From Trichinella spiralis (Eukaryota > Nematoda > Enoplea > Trichinellida > Trichinellidae), in contig CM012953.1 in the NCBI GenBank assembly GCA_000181795.3, positions 1,698,805 through 1,759,384 of the forward strand: a stretch of DNA of 60,580 nt. The letters run 5' to 3'. Each line of letters starts with the position of its first letter. Positions within the stretch are counted from its first letter, which is position 1. Below the pieces are notes generated by a model. It ran no database searches, was not told where the DNA came from, and was given only the letters and a program-made list of their open reading frames with translations. Made by a program: the position numbers and the translations under genes. Below, one piece after another: positions 27,301 through 42,300 of this stretch.

Positions 27301-29111
27301 ATTGTTCGAAGGCTCGTTGGCTGTTTCGAAAGCGATCAATTTTTTAAACACAATTATTAAATCCATTTTTTCCCCTTACAATAAGCTCATTAATTATACA
27401 TCTGAAACGATTGCAACTGGCAACAGTCAACTACAAGTTGGCAACTGCACTTGAAACCTGCTTGCCTGTCAAATGCAGCTTTTCAATCAAAATTATACAT
27501 ATATGTACAATTTGCGATGATGATGATGATGATATATAAGTCAATGATCCTTTCTTTCTTTGCCTGTTGGAAATGCTAATCACACAAATTGTGAAAAGAA
27601 ACGATGTTCAACGTAACCAACTTTTCTTTTTCTTGTCTGTCTTACTTTTTTTTCCCTACCTCTCGAACCCCTCTCGTTCTTGGCTTATCCGTCCAAAGAG
27701 AGTTGGGTCAGTAGAACAGAGTGGTTGTTTGCCAAGAGCGTGGCCTTCCGATATTCAAACGAGCCGCGGATATAGTTAAGCAAAGGTCAAATATTTATTA
27801 AAGCAAAAATTTGTTCCGCAAAATTTATTACTATTATTATTATTATTATTCGAGTTGCCTCTGCTTTTCACTTTTGAAAAGAAAAAAAAAGAAATACTGA
27901 AATATTCGTGCAAGCGGGTGTATGCGCGCATGCTTTTTACGTGTGTTCGTGCTTGTGAAGAAAAAGAAGAAGAAAGATGTTCACGTGAAAACTCAAATGA
28001 TTAATAGTCTATTATTATTGTTATTATTGGCTTTTGCAAATTTGACAACACAACAGCAGCCGCTATTTCGAAGCGAAAAAAATTTTTTGAAAAAAAATGA
28101 GAGAAAATTTTGTTCAGAATTTTTTCCCTTTTCTTTTTCGTCAGACGGTACGATACACCCATGCACACGCGGCAACTGACAGCCAGCGTCAAGAGATGAA
28201 TGAGCCGATAAAAATGATGCTAAAAAAATAGCCCCTCTCTTCCTCTCCCCGTCTCTCACGCGTAACCGCACTTCAGCTTTTATATAGTAAGTTCTCCATT
28301 TGGACGAACCGCCGTGTGTCGTTGGAACGCTGAAAAATGGCACCCAGCCGAGGTGACCATCCGCTTGGAAACACACACAGAACTAACTAACAGACAAATT
28401 TAGCCAATTATTATTATTATTATTACAACCGAACGCGCATCGAATGTTCGAATTTTCCACTTTCGTTGTACATACACACTGTGGTGCAGTTTCCAATTTC
28501 ACGCCAAAAATATATACATACATATAAAGTGCAATTCAATAGTTTGACCGATCGAAAACGGCCAGCCATATGGATCGACAACAACAAGAGAGAAAAGCTT
28601 TTGCTCAGATCCGCTTACTCTTCTGGCAGTTTTTTTGCAATCTGAAGACAAAAAAAGAAAAAGACCACCGGTGTGTCACGGACAATTGTTTGTTTCATCT
28701 TTGTACAACGAACGGATATTTTCGACAATTTGTACAATAAATAATTGAATAGAGAGAGAAAAAAATTGTATTTTTCTTTTTTAATTTACATCTGGACATT
28801 CCCAGCAATACGAGACAAGCTCGAATAAAAGCGGCTGAAGGCAAACAACACTCGACCGACGTTGACGTGAACGACTGACGGAACTCGCCAGAGAAGCAAC
28901 GTCCTGCCGAGTCAGCGAAACAAAAAAGGCCACGGCACTTATTTGCTAATAATGTGACCACGGCCAGCATTATCTGACCCCGGCCATTGATCATTTGAAG
29001 GAAATGTGTTCGGTAAAAGCACCTGACACTGATGCATAATAAAATACCGTTCACTGCACACATGTGCCACTATTACCTCCTCTCTTCGTATTTTGGGGGC
29101 GAGAGAAAAAG

Positions 29112-29140
29112 CTCAGCTTAGCCTAGCCCAGCCCAGCCAT
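29112..29140. repeat. Miniature drifting pentamer run
   Basis: In one 5-base register this reads gctca, gctta, gccta, gccca, gccca, gccat. Each step is a single change or none, the same pattern as the array at 1-445. It is short, so chance is possible. Confidence 0.5.
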
Positions 29141-29915
29141 CATTACTGCACCACAGACAAAACAACACTCGAACAATCAAGCATGCTGCTGCTGCTGCTG
29201 TTGTTCCTCCTAGATGATTCTCATCAATTCAGTGGTTAGTTTTTTTTTTCTCCTCAACACATAAATCAATAAGCATATTTTTCAATTATGCACATACGTG
29301 CGTTCATTTATTTAAACTTTTTCACAAGAAGACAGGTATGGAAGCAATTTCCTGACAAATTTCCATCCGCAAGCAATTCGCTTCAACATACATCGATACT
29401 GTCTGCAATAATTGCTTTGTTGGAATAAAAAAAAATAATTTACTTTCTCGCTGAACACACACACACAAAACTTTCTTTCTTTCTTATTTCTGCAACCTTC
29501 AGCTCAAAAAAAAAGTTAGCTCATTTTGTTTTTTTTTGTTGGTTCAATAAATAAAACGCATTTTTTCCTGCAGCTGCTGGTTGTCACGACATTTCATGAT
29601 AGAGATTACTTCGCGTCAGCTGTCAAATGTTATACACAGCGTACGTACCAACCAAGACTAGCACACACAATATCCAATAAATTCTATCCCAACACACACC
29701 ACACACACACAATAACTTTGTCATTGCCAAACAATTCAATACGTTCAAAGCTTGAACAACATCTTTTCTCTCAAACTAAGTGCACAATTTCAGATGACAA
29801 TTATTATTGAAAGACAAAGCAGCAGCGGCTAAGCAATTTTCTAATTAACACTTGACAAAAATACAAAACATACAAACAATTACAGCTGTATATTGCAATG
29901 CAAGTGTTCAGTCAG

Positions 29916-29918
<3 letters not shown>

Positions 29919-29958
<40 letters not shown>
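29919..29958. repeat. (TA)n microsatellite
   Basis: About twenty uninterrupted TA units, the longest pure TA run in the window. Confidence 0.95.
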
Positions 29959-29963
<5 letters not shown>

Positions 29964-31444
29964 TTTTCTATTCTCACTTTTTCATTGATTAATTAACAAG
30001 TGTTAATAATAATTTTTTTGTTCGTCTGTTGAAAAATAAAAAATTCACATCATTGTACGTTAAAAGTCTGCAAGCAAGCAAATCGTGTTGGTCGAATATT
30101 GAAAAATATAACTGATCAAGAGAAATAAGTGAACTGTTTTTTTTTCACATTCTCTTTCATCTCTAACGAACGAACGGTGACAATAATTGTGATAAGTGCT
30201 GCTAATGCGCAGCGTAATATCTACAACAGAAGCAGACAAACAGCAATCATCAATCTATACTATATATTATATATGTATAGATATACAAAGCCATTAATCA
30301 AAATTGATAACTTAGCGACAACAACAACAACAGAAACGTAGCACAATGCACTGGACCAGAAAGCCACTAAACTACTGTTTAATTATTTTTTACAATTTAG
30401 TTAATAATTATTCAAATGTTAATATAATAATACGCGCCCTGTTGCACACGCTCATCACTGTTCACAACTTGAATCGAATAAAAAAAAATTATAGATTTTG
30501 AAAATTTATGCTTCAGTGATGAAAAAAATCAAACATAAATTTCACCCATTTTGAACAGTACTTTTCAAGTTGTTCTATGAATTGAGAAGATGCGACAAGT
30601 TTCAAAGTGTGTCGGGCGCTGTGTTTTCGTCCACCGTCCGTCCCCCTGCCCATTCCCCCCACTGTGTCCCATTTCAAAGGGGCACGAAGAAGACACGCGC
30701 ATTCGCACTTTCGACAATTGAAAATTGGATTTTCACCAGATTCAAACAGTCATAATCCAACCTAGCCCCTATTGTGCATTTCGCTTGACCAAGCCAGAAC
30801 AAAATCTCACCACCATTGTGCGGAAAAAGCAATGAATAGCATACACAGTCGGCACTAGAAAGCAGATGGATGACGATAACTGCTTAATTAATAATAATAA
30901 TTAAGAAAAAAAATTACTGTCACGATAAAAAAAACCCTCTAAACTATGCATATTTATCGATATTAGAACAACAACAACAACATTAGCTGTATTTGACAGA
31001 CTTCTTCTTTTGTCTTTGTAAAAGAAAGCACCTACGTCACAGTGCCATCTTCAATCAAAGATTGTTATCTTCGAACCGGAAAACAACAGCATCTATTATT
31101 CTATTTTATTTTCTGACAAAAAATAGAATAATAATGCTCAACTTATTTTTGACTAATTTCACGAAAACAAAATTCAAAATATTCTGCAGAAGAAATTTTC
31201 AATTTATTATTATTATTCTAATATATATGGAGGAGAAATTGAAAAAACACAAAACACTAACTATACTGAAGCAGTTTATCAAAATTTCCTTTAACAGGGA
31301 GGCTTAAACTTTTATTTTTACTTCAAAACTTCTTTGCCAATATAAATTATTAGATGAAATGTATTTTTTTAAAAATTAATATTAAACGACCGAATAAATT
31401 TTTCAAACAACCTAAGCATTTTGCAAATACATAATATATCTGTC

Positions 31445-31477
<33 letters not shown>

Positions 31478-31478
31478 T
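31445..31478. repeat. (CT)n microsatellite
   Basis: A nearly pure pyrimidine CT run with two CCCT interruptions. Confidence 0.92.
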
Positions 31479-33308
31479 ATAGCTTGATGAATAGTTCATG
31501 CATGCGATCGATAAAGATACATACGTTTCTTTTACTGCAACGGCCTTCTTAGTCCCTGAATGGATTAAGTTGAAAACACCTGACTGAAAAGATCGCTCTG
31601 AATCGTCAAAACTTTAAAACTTAACTTTGCAAAAGCAGAAATATAAAGTAAAAATAAAGCACACCTACAAACGATTCCGAATCTCCACCATGACTGATTG
31701 ATTATGATCAGCTTCTGATCCGACAACAAAATTACAAAGTAGGATTTTGGTGGAAAAAAGCTAATAAAAATTCACGCTCGTCAAGCAAGACACGTAGTTT
31801 TTTCAATGCAAGCAACCAACGGCAACCAACAACGTCCAGGAGAGAATAGAAAAAAAAAGAACAGAACTTGCAACTTTTTCAAAGAAAATGCAACAAAAAA
31901 AATAATGAAACTTACTTTTTCTCTTCTAATTTTCAATTGTAAAATAATTTCCTTTATACAATGCAAAATGTCTCCCCACCCCTCTCAGCTCTCCCCCAAC
32001 ACATACATCCCCATAGATGGAGCAACATTATTGCCAATTTTTGTATCAAAATATAGTATTCATAACGTATATCTGAATGGATGGAAAACAAACAAAAAGT
32101 TAATATTTTCCAATATGCAAATATCAAAAGTTGTTGTGAGAAAAAGAAACCACAACGGACAACAAACGAGGAGAACAACTGCTGCTGCTGTTGCTGTTGC
32201 TGGTGCTGGTGCTGCTACTGCTGAAGATCTATCTCATAAAGTGCAAATTCGATCGCTTACTTGGTTAGCAACAAGCTGCAACGACGACTGACTCGCCAAT
32301 GACTGACTGTCAAATAGAAAATAGCTGGTCTAGTCACAGTGTTGTCCATTGAAATAAGAACAATTTTCCGTTAAGACACATTTTTTTTCTTTTTATATTT
32401 ATAACCTTCTCCTCGTTGAGCTTTCTCGTTAGCAATAATCAATAAAAAAATTTTTTTTCGAAAAAAAACATTACTAGCAAACGAAGAACGGTAGTGAAAA
32501 TAGCTCGCGTGTAGGATATTTATTATCACGACATTGGAATAAATTAAGAACAAATTATTCGACTGTTATTAAATATTGAAAAAAAAAACGAATATGTTTT
32601 AACGGTGAGTTGTAAATTGAGAATAATTTTGAAAATTGCATAATTAATTCAAAAAAAAAAGTTTGCAATGCAAATCGGCAGGCAAGTTGTGAGCAGAGTG
32701 AATGGTGACGACGACGACGACGACGGACGGTTGTTGTTGGCTTTTCGATTGACAAGATTGAAAATCAAACAAGCAGAAAAGAAAGAGAGAAACTTCAGAT
32801 TGGAAATTTCTGAAAGGGGGAAATAAAAATAAAAAGCCCGGCGGCCAATGATTGACAAGCGAGTAAACCGAATTTCAAAGCTCTGCTTATCTGACGACAA
32901 ACAAAGCGAAAAGCTCCCCTTCCCCAGCAAAACCCCTTTGTAAGCTTTTGCATCGAAGCTAATTCAAGCAGAGCGGCCCAGCATGCGCGCAAACATCTCG
33001 TCCAAAATATCGCTGATTCATCAAAAATAAACAAAAATTACAAAGTGAAATTCATGAACAAAATCAACAATAATACTAAAATTTACGACAACAACAACAA
33101 CAAAGCTAACAATTTCTACTCTGCCAACCATTTGCCATTCACACACCAAAATACAAAGCAATAAAAAAAATTAAAATTCAAGAAAAGAAAACAATTCTTT
33201 TTTTTTCAAAAAGAAATTTAGCAAAAATCAATATGCATTGCAAAAAATAAAATAAAATGCCACCAGTGAAGAGAATAATTCAATTTCGTTTCACAAAATA
33301 ATACATAC

Positions 33309-36300
33309 CCTCGAATAGAATTGCATAAAATACACTGCTGTTACCGTTACACTGGCTAGAACAATTAACCACCGTTATTCATAAATTATCATTATTTTGA
33401 AATTTTCCATTTTTATTTTTCAACATCAGCTAATTAATGACTCTGAAGCTAATTCAAAAAAACAAAAATAACAAAAATAACCGCTCAATATTTTTATCCT
33501 GAACAACAAACAGCTAAACATCGATTTGATGATGATATTACAAAGTGATTGATCAAATAACTAAGCAAAATAAATAATGGTATATAAATGGAAAATTTTA
33601 TGCAAAACTTGAAGTTAGTTAGAGAATTAACTGAGATTTTGCTTTGTTGGAAACGAATATCAGCGAAATTAAAATGAGAAAAAAGCCGAACAAGAGCTAC
33701 GCAAATTTTTTCTGCACATTCAAAATTAACAAGGGAAAAAATTTTCCTCGTTGAAAACAAAATAAAAAACCAAATCAAAATTATTCAAAAAATTTACGAA
33801 TGACTCACAAAAAAATAAATAAATACAATATTAATAATAATAACAATAATTCATTATAATGATCTGCAACTGAATTGACGAAAATGTTGCAACAGAATAA
33901 ATAATAAATTCAATAATATTTATCTTCGTCAATATTGACGTAACACAAAAAATAAAAAGAATAAAAATACGCATAGAATACATATACATATATATACATA
34001 TACCTGCCAAAAAAATATTCAATGGAAAAAAAAATCGGAAAATATGCTAGCCGAAATTCGGTTGAAAATCGATCTTTCATCACAATGACAACATAAATAT
34101 TTTACTTACTTACTTACTTACTTATTTATTTATTTACTTAGCTACTTTTGGAGAAAAATATTTACCATTTTCATGTAAATTTGAATTAAAATAAAAATAC
34201 CATACTGCAAAGCGTTTGATGATAAGAACTTGTCTCAGTCAATATCAGAAAAACAAACAAACAAACAAACAACTCCATAGAATAATATATTTTTGAAGCG
34301 CAACTTCTCTAGTATACAAATTTGGAAAAATAATTTTTTCATGTTGCATCTTTTTTAATCAATAGCAACAATTTCAAACATGTCGCATATTCAAAACTCA
34401 TAGGAACGCTAGTCATATGGTCAAAATTCATTTTCCATCATCGATTCACAGACAATATTGAAAATTTTAATAATTGTCACCAAAGTAGAAATTTTTATTG
34501 TTCAGCTGAATGCTTAGTTAGCATTGGAAAATGATCCAATTCACTTTCTTCTCTACAGCAAATTCCTTGGGCTTGTGCAAATAGAATACTTTTGTTTGTA
34601 ATTTTCACAAAGCAGATAGTATAGAGGAGAGGAGAGGAGAGGAGAGGGGGGGAGATCTCTCTAAGCTCAAAGCTCAAAGCTGCTCAAAGAATTGAAACGA
34701 ATCCAACGAAGAAGAAAAGTTATAACGTTGAAAATTGATGACGTCAATTTGAAAACAAGCTTCAGCAAAATCAAACAAGCAATGTAATAGTATGCATGCA
34801 ATTTATATGCAAATTGACGTTGCAAACGTGAAACGTTGGTCAACATGCGCGACATTGGAATTAATCACTTCGCAGCAGAAAGTTAATTAGAAAGCTTGTT
34901 CATGGTTGGAATAATTTTCGCCATGGCACAACACCAAACGAGGTGCAAACTTGAATGATGTTGTTCAACGAGGATCGATCCAATTTCTGAGAATGATCAC
35001 TGTTTACTAGCTTGCTATTTTTAAATGCTTCTCATGCAGCGAAAGGCTTATTATTATTTTTTTGAAATATTGAAAACAATTTCCTATGCTCAAATATTCA
35101 AAAAACAAAACAAAAAAATAAATGCTGCTTTTTACCATTTCCGAAACATTTTGAATAATTTTCTGCAAAATTTACGCTAGTTAAATTATTATTGAAATTA
35201 TACCCATGAGTTTCTTTTGAGCAATGGAGAAAAATGTATTGCAGCATAAATATATATATATGCATTGCTTAGTAAAAAAGAACATATCAAGCCTCGAGGA
35301 ACTTCTCTATAATGGAATGTTGTTTAAAGAAAGCATTTGAATTCAAGCTTTCTCTCTCTCTCTCACCAATTGAAAATCTTATACATAATGAATGCACGCG
35401 TCAAATCTCGTCAATTTACATTGATAAGATAAAGATTGCACCAATAATAGATGAACATTGAAAAAGCTAACAAAACACGAAAGTTGCAATACGTTTGCGT
35501 GTTTTAAATATTACTTTTTTTTAAAAAAAATTCAAATTATGACAAAATTAACATTCTTAACATACCTTAACAAGAGTCGATAAGAGGCAAGTCTTCGAAC
35601 GTTCATAAAATGCGTGATTTCCACAGCAAAATTTCGTCAAATAAGCGAATTACTATAATCGACATAAACTTCATGCTGCGCTCTGATTGATCCATTCGAC
35701 ATTGCAGAAATTGCCAAATTTCTAAATTTAACACTCATAAAAACATGCTTAAAAAATTTGCCATCAAGCAGATTATCAGATTGTTGGATAGATAGATGAT
35801 TTGATTTTATGGTGGTGCAGCACAGTATCGAATTATGTGATGAAAATTGTTTTCAAGAAAAAAAAACTGATTTTACTCTTAACATGCAATTGTGAAAAAC
35901 AAACGTCGCACAATTTCTGCAAAAAATATTGCAAAATTGTGCAAACGTTAATATTTTTCGATCAACTGTTCTTTTTTTTTGATTTCATAAAACAGCTCAA
36001 ACATCTCCTCCTCCCCTGAAGTGTGACGTTAATGCGTGTGAAATAATTTTAATAAAATAAAAATGAAGAAAACAAAATGCAATGCAATGCAATGCAAATG
36101 CTTTTTACCCTGTATGCAAGAAGAGGAAATTTCAAAGCTGCGTGCATTTCGTAAACACTACACTCCCATCATTCCATCCGAGCGGAAACCGTCAATAACT
36201 TCTGCAAAACGCGTCGAATGAGAGAAGCAATGCCGTGACGATGGAGGTGGCCAACTCATAGATTCATGACGTCACATTAATGCTCGAATTTCATTCGTTC

Positions 36301-39300
36301 ATCACCTGCATCACAAAGCAACTATAATGTATTGATTTAAAGTCAATTTTTGTATTTATTAAATTTCACTTTAAAATTTTACCTGAATTACTCTCTAACT
36401 ACTAGTTGAATTTGAAAAAATTAAAGTAAATAAAACCATCAGAGTGTCTCCTGCATTGTTTTTGGCAACATGCAATAACAATCTACCATTGGAAATGTAC
36501 TTTGCAAAAGTAGCATAAATTTAACATATTTAAAATTTGATAAATTGATAAAAGTGCAAATTTACCGTTTGCAAATGTAAAAAAACAAACAAATCAAGTG
36601 TTATACATTCTTCTTATTGTTGTTGTCAACGTTAATTTTCGAAAATGCTTGGAAAACAACAAAATTTTTGTCTCGTCCGTTCATTATGAGGCGATCAATT
36701 CAGCTAATGGAAATGGAAAATTTTAAAATATTTCCTTTAATATTGACCAATAAATTAGAAATGAGAAAATTTCTTGTTGATGCTCATATTTCACAACGTC
36801 AATCTGCTTCTACTTTTAGCAAAAAGACAATTTTCTCAGTTAAAAGCCCAACTTTTATCAACGATTTTACTAGATTTTGCCAAAATTGATAACAACATCT
36901 CGCATCGAATAATGTGCAATATTTCAAATCCTGACCAACTGAAATAAATTACTTCTAGTAATTCAAGAAAACATTATTGTCTGTTTAAAAACAAGCTATA
37001 GATGAATGAAACCAGTTGAATATATAAAAGGGAAAATTTGCTTTGCAATTCAATGCAAAAAAAACTGGCTAGTAAAAGTTGAAATTTTTCCAAAGTACAA
37101 AAAATCAACACTAGACTCGGTGAAAAGCAGTTGCAAATTATTACTGCATTATGCACAATTTTCATTTGCAAAATTCAAAATGGAATATTTTTATTCTAAA
37201 TGGAAACTTTGCTCAATCAGAATATCATAGAAATGTTGAGAGTTGTAATCGATGCATGGACAATTAACAATCTCGGACGGACTAAAATATTTGGCAAGAG
37301 ATGTTATTAACTTCAGAGTAGCAAAATTGACAGATGAACGTTTCAATACCAGCAATGGTTAATGACAATCCAACACGAATAACGTCAGTTCGATTTTAGA
37401 GAAATTATTCTTTTTTCGTCAAAAAAATGCACCGATACAGAACAAAAAAGTTTTTTTTTAAGAAAAGAAATACTCTAATAAGTTCATAACATTATTAAAC
37501 ATGAAATAAGTTTGCATTAGATTAACAAAACAAAATTTGCAATATTTTTTAAATTTAAACATAGTCAGTGTAAAATTCCAACAGCAAAAATATACAATTT
37601 TTAAAAATTTTAACAATGTTTGTAATAAAGACGAGAGATAAAAGGAAAAAAATGAATTTTTAGAAACAGTAATTTGAAAATTTTACAAAAACTTGACAAT
37701 CAAATTTTACAGTATCAAAAAATTACGGTACTTACATTTTCAAACATGGTTCGAAAGTTGATAATGGACATAACTGTATAATAGTGTCATTTAGCAGTTT
37801 AAATGCAAACGAATCGTATTCTCAAATTCATTAGAATTTAATTTACTTCAACTAATTATTATTAGATTACATTCGTTAGTTAATTATATTAGCTAAAAGT
37901 ATTATTGCTGTGGTAAACGACGTTCGCCGTGCACAAACGAAGCTTCAAAGAAATAAATCGTAAAACCATTTTTGAATGTTCACAATCAATAGTCACTGCG
38001 AACTTAAGAGTAAACAAACTGTTAGCTATATCCACTGTTCACGTGAAGACTGGCAGAGATGTTAGTAAGAAATCAAGCAAATTTCCATTGTTCTCTTTGC
38101 GAACGTTATTAAACATACCGAAAAATCAATGCTCTTTCTATATTTGAACATGGAAAAGGAAATCACAAACTAAGCAATTTCAGAAGAAAGGATAATTAAA
38201 AGTAATTTGCTCAGTAAATAAATAAATAGTCTGCAGAGAAAATTCGAAAAAGAAAAACGTGTTAAAGCTTTAAAAAAGTGTCCATTTTTACAGATAATGT
38301 TTTTTCTGGCAAATCTAGATTGTGTGTTTTCGTCAAAGTATTGAATGATGATGATGATGACTTGAAACACGTTTCCATTTAAATTGTTTCCAAATGTCCT
38401 TTTCATGGAAAAATAATTTATTTTGTGAGCAGGTAATTTTAATAACCAATTGCCTAAACTTTTCCGTCCGATGTAGAACAGAGCTTTATTGAACAAAGCA
38501 TAGCAAACTGGTTCCAAACCTTGTACTAAGCAAAGTGTGTTCATTTTCGCGAAACAGCAGCCTCGACTTTATGCAAACACAAAAGTATGCTTGATACTAC
38601 TCCAAATACGTGCCAGCTTGTAACCATCACGCAACTTGCCTTGCCACAATCTGATGCAACAATATAACTGTCAATTATGAGTCGTTTTCATGCAAGCCGC
38701 ACTTTATTGGCTGCAAATATAACATTTTTGGAAAACAACATTTCAAATGCTGCTACTCAATCGATGCATGCATGCCAAGCAATTTTCGCCTTGCCAACAG
38801 CAAAGCGAACATGCTTCGACGTCCATAGTCCATCATTACTCATTGCCCATAGTCGCAAAGCAATTTATCACATCAAAGCCAATCTTGATTTTTCGAAAAT
38901 TTTCGTCAGTTTCTAGCGTTTGATTATTAAAACAAGTATAATTTGATTTAATTTTAAAAATCTTTCCCAATTTGACAGATCATGTTCCTTTTTGAGAAAA
39001 GACAAAGCAAATTTTGAACTTTTCAATTCAACGTAATAAAAATTCGAAAAATAAAAAGAAGAACAAATAATTAAATTTTGTGTCATCTAAATATGTTCGA
39101 ATAGAGAAAAGAAAAAAACAATGGACAGAACAGAATCGATGAAAGGTAGGTAACGCAATAGTCGTTGCGCAAAAGATAACTCTAGCCGTGCTATGAAATT
39201 AACATGTCATGTCAAATTATTCACGACGAGTAGATCATATTCATATTGACGAGTCTGAACAACAATTGTCCAAAGGACATGCAAATGCAAAAAATTAAAA

Positions 39301-42300
39301 ATGGAATAAAAAATCAACCCAACATTTTAATATGGAACAAAATTTACAAGCAACCCATGTTTACTTGCATCGTTTCAACAAGGTATGAACAAAATTTCTC
39401 AAAAAGTGAAAAAATTTCCAGCATATCACATTCATTTGAAACGCATTCTCAGTTTAATATTCGATGAATTATAAAATAAGATTTGTCTTACCTGGTTGTT
39501 TGTCTTTGCCGACTTGTTTGTTGTTTTTCTCGCTTGTTTCGTATAGAATTCAAAGCGCTTTGCAATATCCAGTAGTGTGAACAAAAATCAGCAATTGGCA
39601 AGAGAAAAAAAATAAAATGCTATTACAGACAGAAAAGAAGAAGCATGTTGTTCAGAATGAGAATATGCAAAATGTGTCTCTGAAAAAGAAAAAAACATAC
39701 ATACATATAGAGGTCGATAAATAGATAGATAGATAGATTAGAATGAATGAGCAACGAATGCATTATGATTTTGAATGGAAAATTAGAAAACGCCCAGTGT
39801 TGTTCTTATGATAAACGTCAACCCACACAAATGGTAGCACAAAAATGATCGTTTGCACATCTCAAGAATAAACAGAATAAGCAATCAACGTGAACAAGAG
39901 AGAATAAAAATCAAGTCACTATGGTAATAGTCAGACTGCTTGTCTCCTCCAAGAAATGACGCAATAAACAAACAAGTGTAAACAAGTTTGAAATGAAGAA
40001 TTGAAAGAAAAAACAGCTATTTTTGCTTTTACAAAGTCGTCTTGGTTGTTGCTACCAGCACAAGTTGGCACTGACCATTGCTGATTACTGAACAACTGAG
40101 CGAACTGAACGATGGATGATGGTCTAGGCGACACGGCAATGTGAACGGGAAAAAAAATTGTCGAGAATTATGCAAAAATCGGCCAGTTGAGAAAAATACC
40201 CAACAGCATACAACGGTGCTGTTGCATACGTCAAGACGCGCCACGTCGACGACATCTGACAAACGCCATTTGGCAAGATAATGTCACCGGTTGCAGAAAA
40301 TTGCCCCAAACCGGCAACACTGTTCAAGCAGGACAAACAGCAAGCGGTGCAGGTTTATAAAATAACAACCAACTCGACACGCAGCTTGTGCTGAATTGAA
40401 CAAGCAAATCAAATCAAATCAAATCAAACCGCCACTATTCGAAATGGCGAAATTACAATGAACATATATTTCTGCATCGTCGAATCGAAATCGCCCTGCC
40501 CAAGGAAGGTCCTTTGTCGAAATCGACCAACGCTAACTATCTCAATACGCTGGTGGAACACCAACCGCACTGGTTGCCGAATTAAATGTCAACCAGCGTC
40601 AATTCATTCAAGCTCAACAACACTACCGTTCAAATTAAAATATTGCTTCAACCGGTTTTGCAAATATTCCTATTTTTAAATTTTCAAATCAAATATTTCA
40701 CCACTTTACATAATTATTATAAAAATTTTTTAAAATTTAATTTAATTCAATTTTTCTGGAAAAAATCAACCCCCATTTTCTATTGTTAATCGAATTTCAA
40801 ACAATTATGAGGGAAAAACATACAGTAAATAAAAAATGATAATCAAGTAAATTTTTATTTCGAAACAAAAAAAACACTTTCGAAGTAAGTTTATCAGAAC
40901 TGAAATTGAAAATATTTTAAAGACTTACTTAAAATTTAAAACTTGAAACAATTTCGGCAAACTTGCATAATTTATTTTCAATTTCAAAGAACAAAAAACT
41001 GCCCAATACAACAAGACTTATAATTCTGAAATTCTAATGATCATGATCAAAGTGACTACATATTTACATTTTTGTGAAAATGGAGATACATTGATCGCAG
41101 ACGAAGTTCCAATGATGAAACTGAAAACCAGAAATCTTGCACTGCTGCAATAATGGATAGATGTAACCATATTTTATACTTTCGTTATTTGCACCTGTTC
41201 CGTTTAATAAACGTGCAGGAATATTTTTATAGCTGTCGCTACTGACAGCAAACATTCAACAGTTTCAATTTATACCGTTCGAACGAAATTCAACATTGGC
41301 CAATATTGCGGTGAAGATTTTTTTCACAATTATTAACAAAAATCATTATTACAATCGTAAATGCAGCATAAACAATTTTGAAATGGATAAAGTTGATTTG
41401 TTCAATTTGTTCATTCCATTCTATTTTATTTCTTGAAAATATTTAAGCAAATTTTTCTCAAAAACAAACTCTTAACAACAGTAAGATCGGCCTCTCTTTC
41501 ATCATCAAGCTTTGAAGAAAAATAAACATTGCTTGAACCGTTTACACAGCACATGAATAATGAGAACTATAGATGTTCGTTCTTGTTTTCATTTAATTTT
41601 TGTTCCAATTAAATTAAAATTCTTTTTGAAAAATATGTATTTTACCAAATATGTGAAGAAAAAAACATGTCCAAATCGACAGTATAATTTAAAAAAAATG
41701 AAGTTCAAAAATGAGGAGCGCCTGTCGTGATCATGTAAAATGAATAATTGACAGAAAATTATGAGCAGTTGAAAATATTTTCGTCGTTGTCAACAATGAC
41801 GTCGACGTATTTTTAATTCACCAAAGTGCTCATTTTGAAATTAAAAATGACGATAAATTTCATCATCATAATACATATTTATTTATTTACTTGTGTAGTT
41901 TTTTGTTATCGTTTTGCTTTTATACAATTGTTGAACATTCATAATATGAAGCATTACAGTTTCATTGTACAAGCCGTATATCTGTCCATTTATGTGACTA
42001 AAAGAGCCCGCTGAGAATAATAAATTTGTAAGCTCATGAAAGAATTATTGATCCGCAACCGACCACAATGCAGAGCAAGCTGAACAATACATGCTGGTTC
42101 TAGTGATCAGTTGTATTCCACAAGAACAACAACAAGCAACGCGTTTGCACAATAAACAAGCCAATTGAACAAGATATAAATAGCTAATTGATGACATTGT
42201 TGCCGTGTTAAAGGAATTAATGTAAGATCAAATTTTGCGCATATTTGTGCTAACTGCGTGCTAAAACACACACACACGGTCGCAGTTTGAAGTAAACACC

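Larger units (their letters stand above)
21322..33308. other. Long non-coding, microsatellite-dense region upstream of the Lobe/PRAS40-like gene
   Basis: There is no supported coding sequence in 12 kb. The plus strand is A/C-rich and full of short runs: (TTA) at 21606-21624, (AAAC) at 23467-23487, (GA) at 23734-23749, (TTA) and (AGT) at 24338-24390, (GAC) at 24603-24626, (CATA) at 25735-25753, (TA) at 26644-26663, (CAGT) at 26877-26895, (TA) at 29919-29958, (CT) at 31445-31478, (GCT/GTT) at 32180-32222 and (GAC) at 32707-32726. A TATA-like word on the minus strand at about 28281-28290 could mark a distal promoter. It probably holds 5' untranslated exons or regulatory DNA of the downstream minus-strand gene (inference). 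Confidence 0.5.

Noticed and set aside
38170-38544. Minus-strand open frame of 124 codons in AT-rich spacer
   Set aside because: A frame this long is expected about once by chance in 60 kb of such DNA; no motif, splice signal or composition change supports it.
38677-38916. Plus-strand open frame of 79 codons
   Set aside because: It starts with ATG and is somewhat GC-richer, but the peptide has no recognisable feature and there is no promoter or splice support.
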